Positions 5,442 to 5,647 of a stretch of 5,647 nt of DNA are shown piece by piece. The stretch is from Candidatus Cloacimonadota bacterium (GTDB lineage Bacteria > Cloacimonadota > Cloacimonadia > Cloacimonadales > TCS61), in NCBI GenBank assembly GCA_030596265.1, contig JAUVKM010000163.1:1-5647 (forward strand), written 5' to 3'. The notes beneath the pieces are model-generated. The model was not told the origin of the DNA. It saw nothing but the letters and a program-made list of their open reading frames with translations, and made no database searches. The translations under genes were made by a program, and so were the position numbers. Position 1 is the first letter of the stretch. Each line of letters opens with the position of its first letter.

Positions 5442-5647
5442 ATGCTATCCGATATTGAAATTGCACAAAGTACAAAAATGAAAAAGATCACAGAAATAGC
5501 CGAGTTAATCGGTCTTTCTGCTGATGATATTGAATTATATGGAGATTACAAAGCTAAGATAAAATTTGAAGCGATAGAGAAATTAAAAGATCGATCTGAT
5601 GGACAACTTATATTGGTTTCAGCTATCACACCAACTCCGGCAGGTGA
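5442..5647 (+). CDS. fhs: Formate-tetrahydrofolate ligase, N-terminal part (cut by window edge)
   Basis: Cytoplasmic enzyme that joins formate to tetrahydrofolate with ATP, giving 10-formyl-THF. It serves one-carbon metabolism, and in acetogens the methyl branch of the Wood-Ljungdahl pathway. Only the first 68 codons are present. They match the conserved start of the family: [18 protein letters not shown], then [10 protein letters not shown], then [15 protein letters not shown]. The last motif is the beginning of the ATP-binding loop (TPTPAGEGK in the family), and the window ends within it. Complete family members have about 550-560 residues. GGGAG (5431-5435) is 6 bases before the ATG. The 91-base gap upstream suggests its own transcription unit, with no obvious functional link to the metal/redox genes. 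The first 68 codons show no frameshift. Confidence 0.95.
   Translation, partial: MLSDIEIAQSTKMKKITEIAELIGLSADDIELYGDYKAKIKFEAIEKLKDRSDGQLILVSAITPTPAG

Overview
The window looks like chromosomal DNA from an AT-rich anaerobic bacterium. All nine genes are on the + strand and closely packed, and eight of them have a clear Shine-Dalgarno sequence (AGGAG or GGAGG type) 4 to 6 bases before the ATG. The gene set of flavodiiron protein, class I desulfoferrodoxin, rubrerythrin, rubredoxin and formate-tetrahydrofolate ligase is typical of strict or oxygen-tolerant anaerobes. The dihydroorotate-dehydrogenase-like gene is, from memory, common in Bacteroidota and related phyla such as Cloacimonadota. That is only a hint, and I cannot name the taxon. 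I see no mobile element, CRISPR array, tRNA or rRNA.

Block 1 (16-2977) is an oxygen, superoxide, peroxide and iron defence cluster. It holds a flavodiiron protein (fprA), a bacterial ferritin (ftnA), a class I desulfoferrodoxin (dfx), a rubrerythrin (rbr) and a very small 46-residue rubredoxin at 2837-2977. Gaps are about 27-33 bases, except for a 129-base leader before rbr that may carry its own promoter. The block ends in a strong hairpin at 2985-3015. The expected division of labour follows from the families. Flavodiiron protein reduces O2 (or NO), desulfoferrodoxin reduces superoxide to H2O2, and rubrerythrin reduces H2O2 to water. Rubredoxin supplies electrons to these enzymes, and ferritin removes free Fe2+ that would drive Fenton chemistry.

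Block 2 (3045-5350) has three closely spaced genes: a ZIP-family metal transporter, a short rubrerythrin-like di-iron protein with no rubredoxin domain, and a dihydroorotate-dehydrogenase-like flavoprotein that appears to lack the catalytic cysteine/serine loop. Metal uptake followed by a di-iron protein fits the iron and oxidative-stress theme. The job of the flavoprotein is unknown, and it is the most interesting open question here.

Block 3 (5442 to the right edge) is the start of formate-tetrahydrofolate ligase (fhs), after a 91-base gap containing a weak inverted repeat. It belongs to one-carbon metabolism and is cut by the window edge inside its ATP-binding loop.

I do not see a wholly new system. 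The candidates for undescribed biology are the ZIP / rubrerythrin-like / DHOD-like trio, the 7-residue-shorter rubredoxin, and the odd start of the ZIP gene directly after a terminator with no Shine-Dalgarno.
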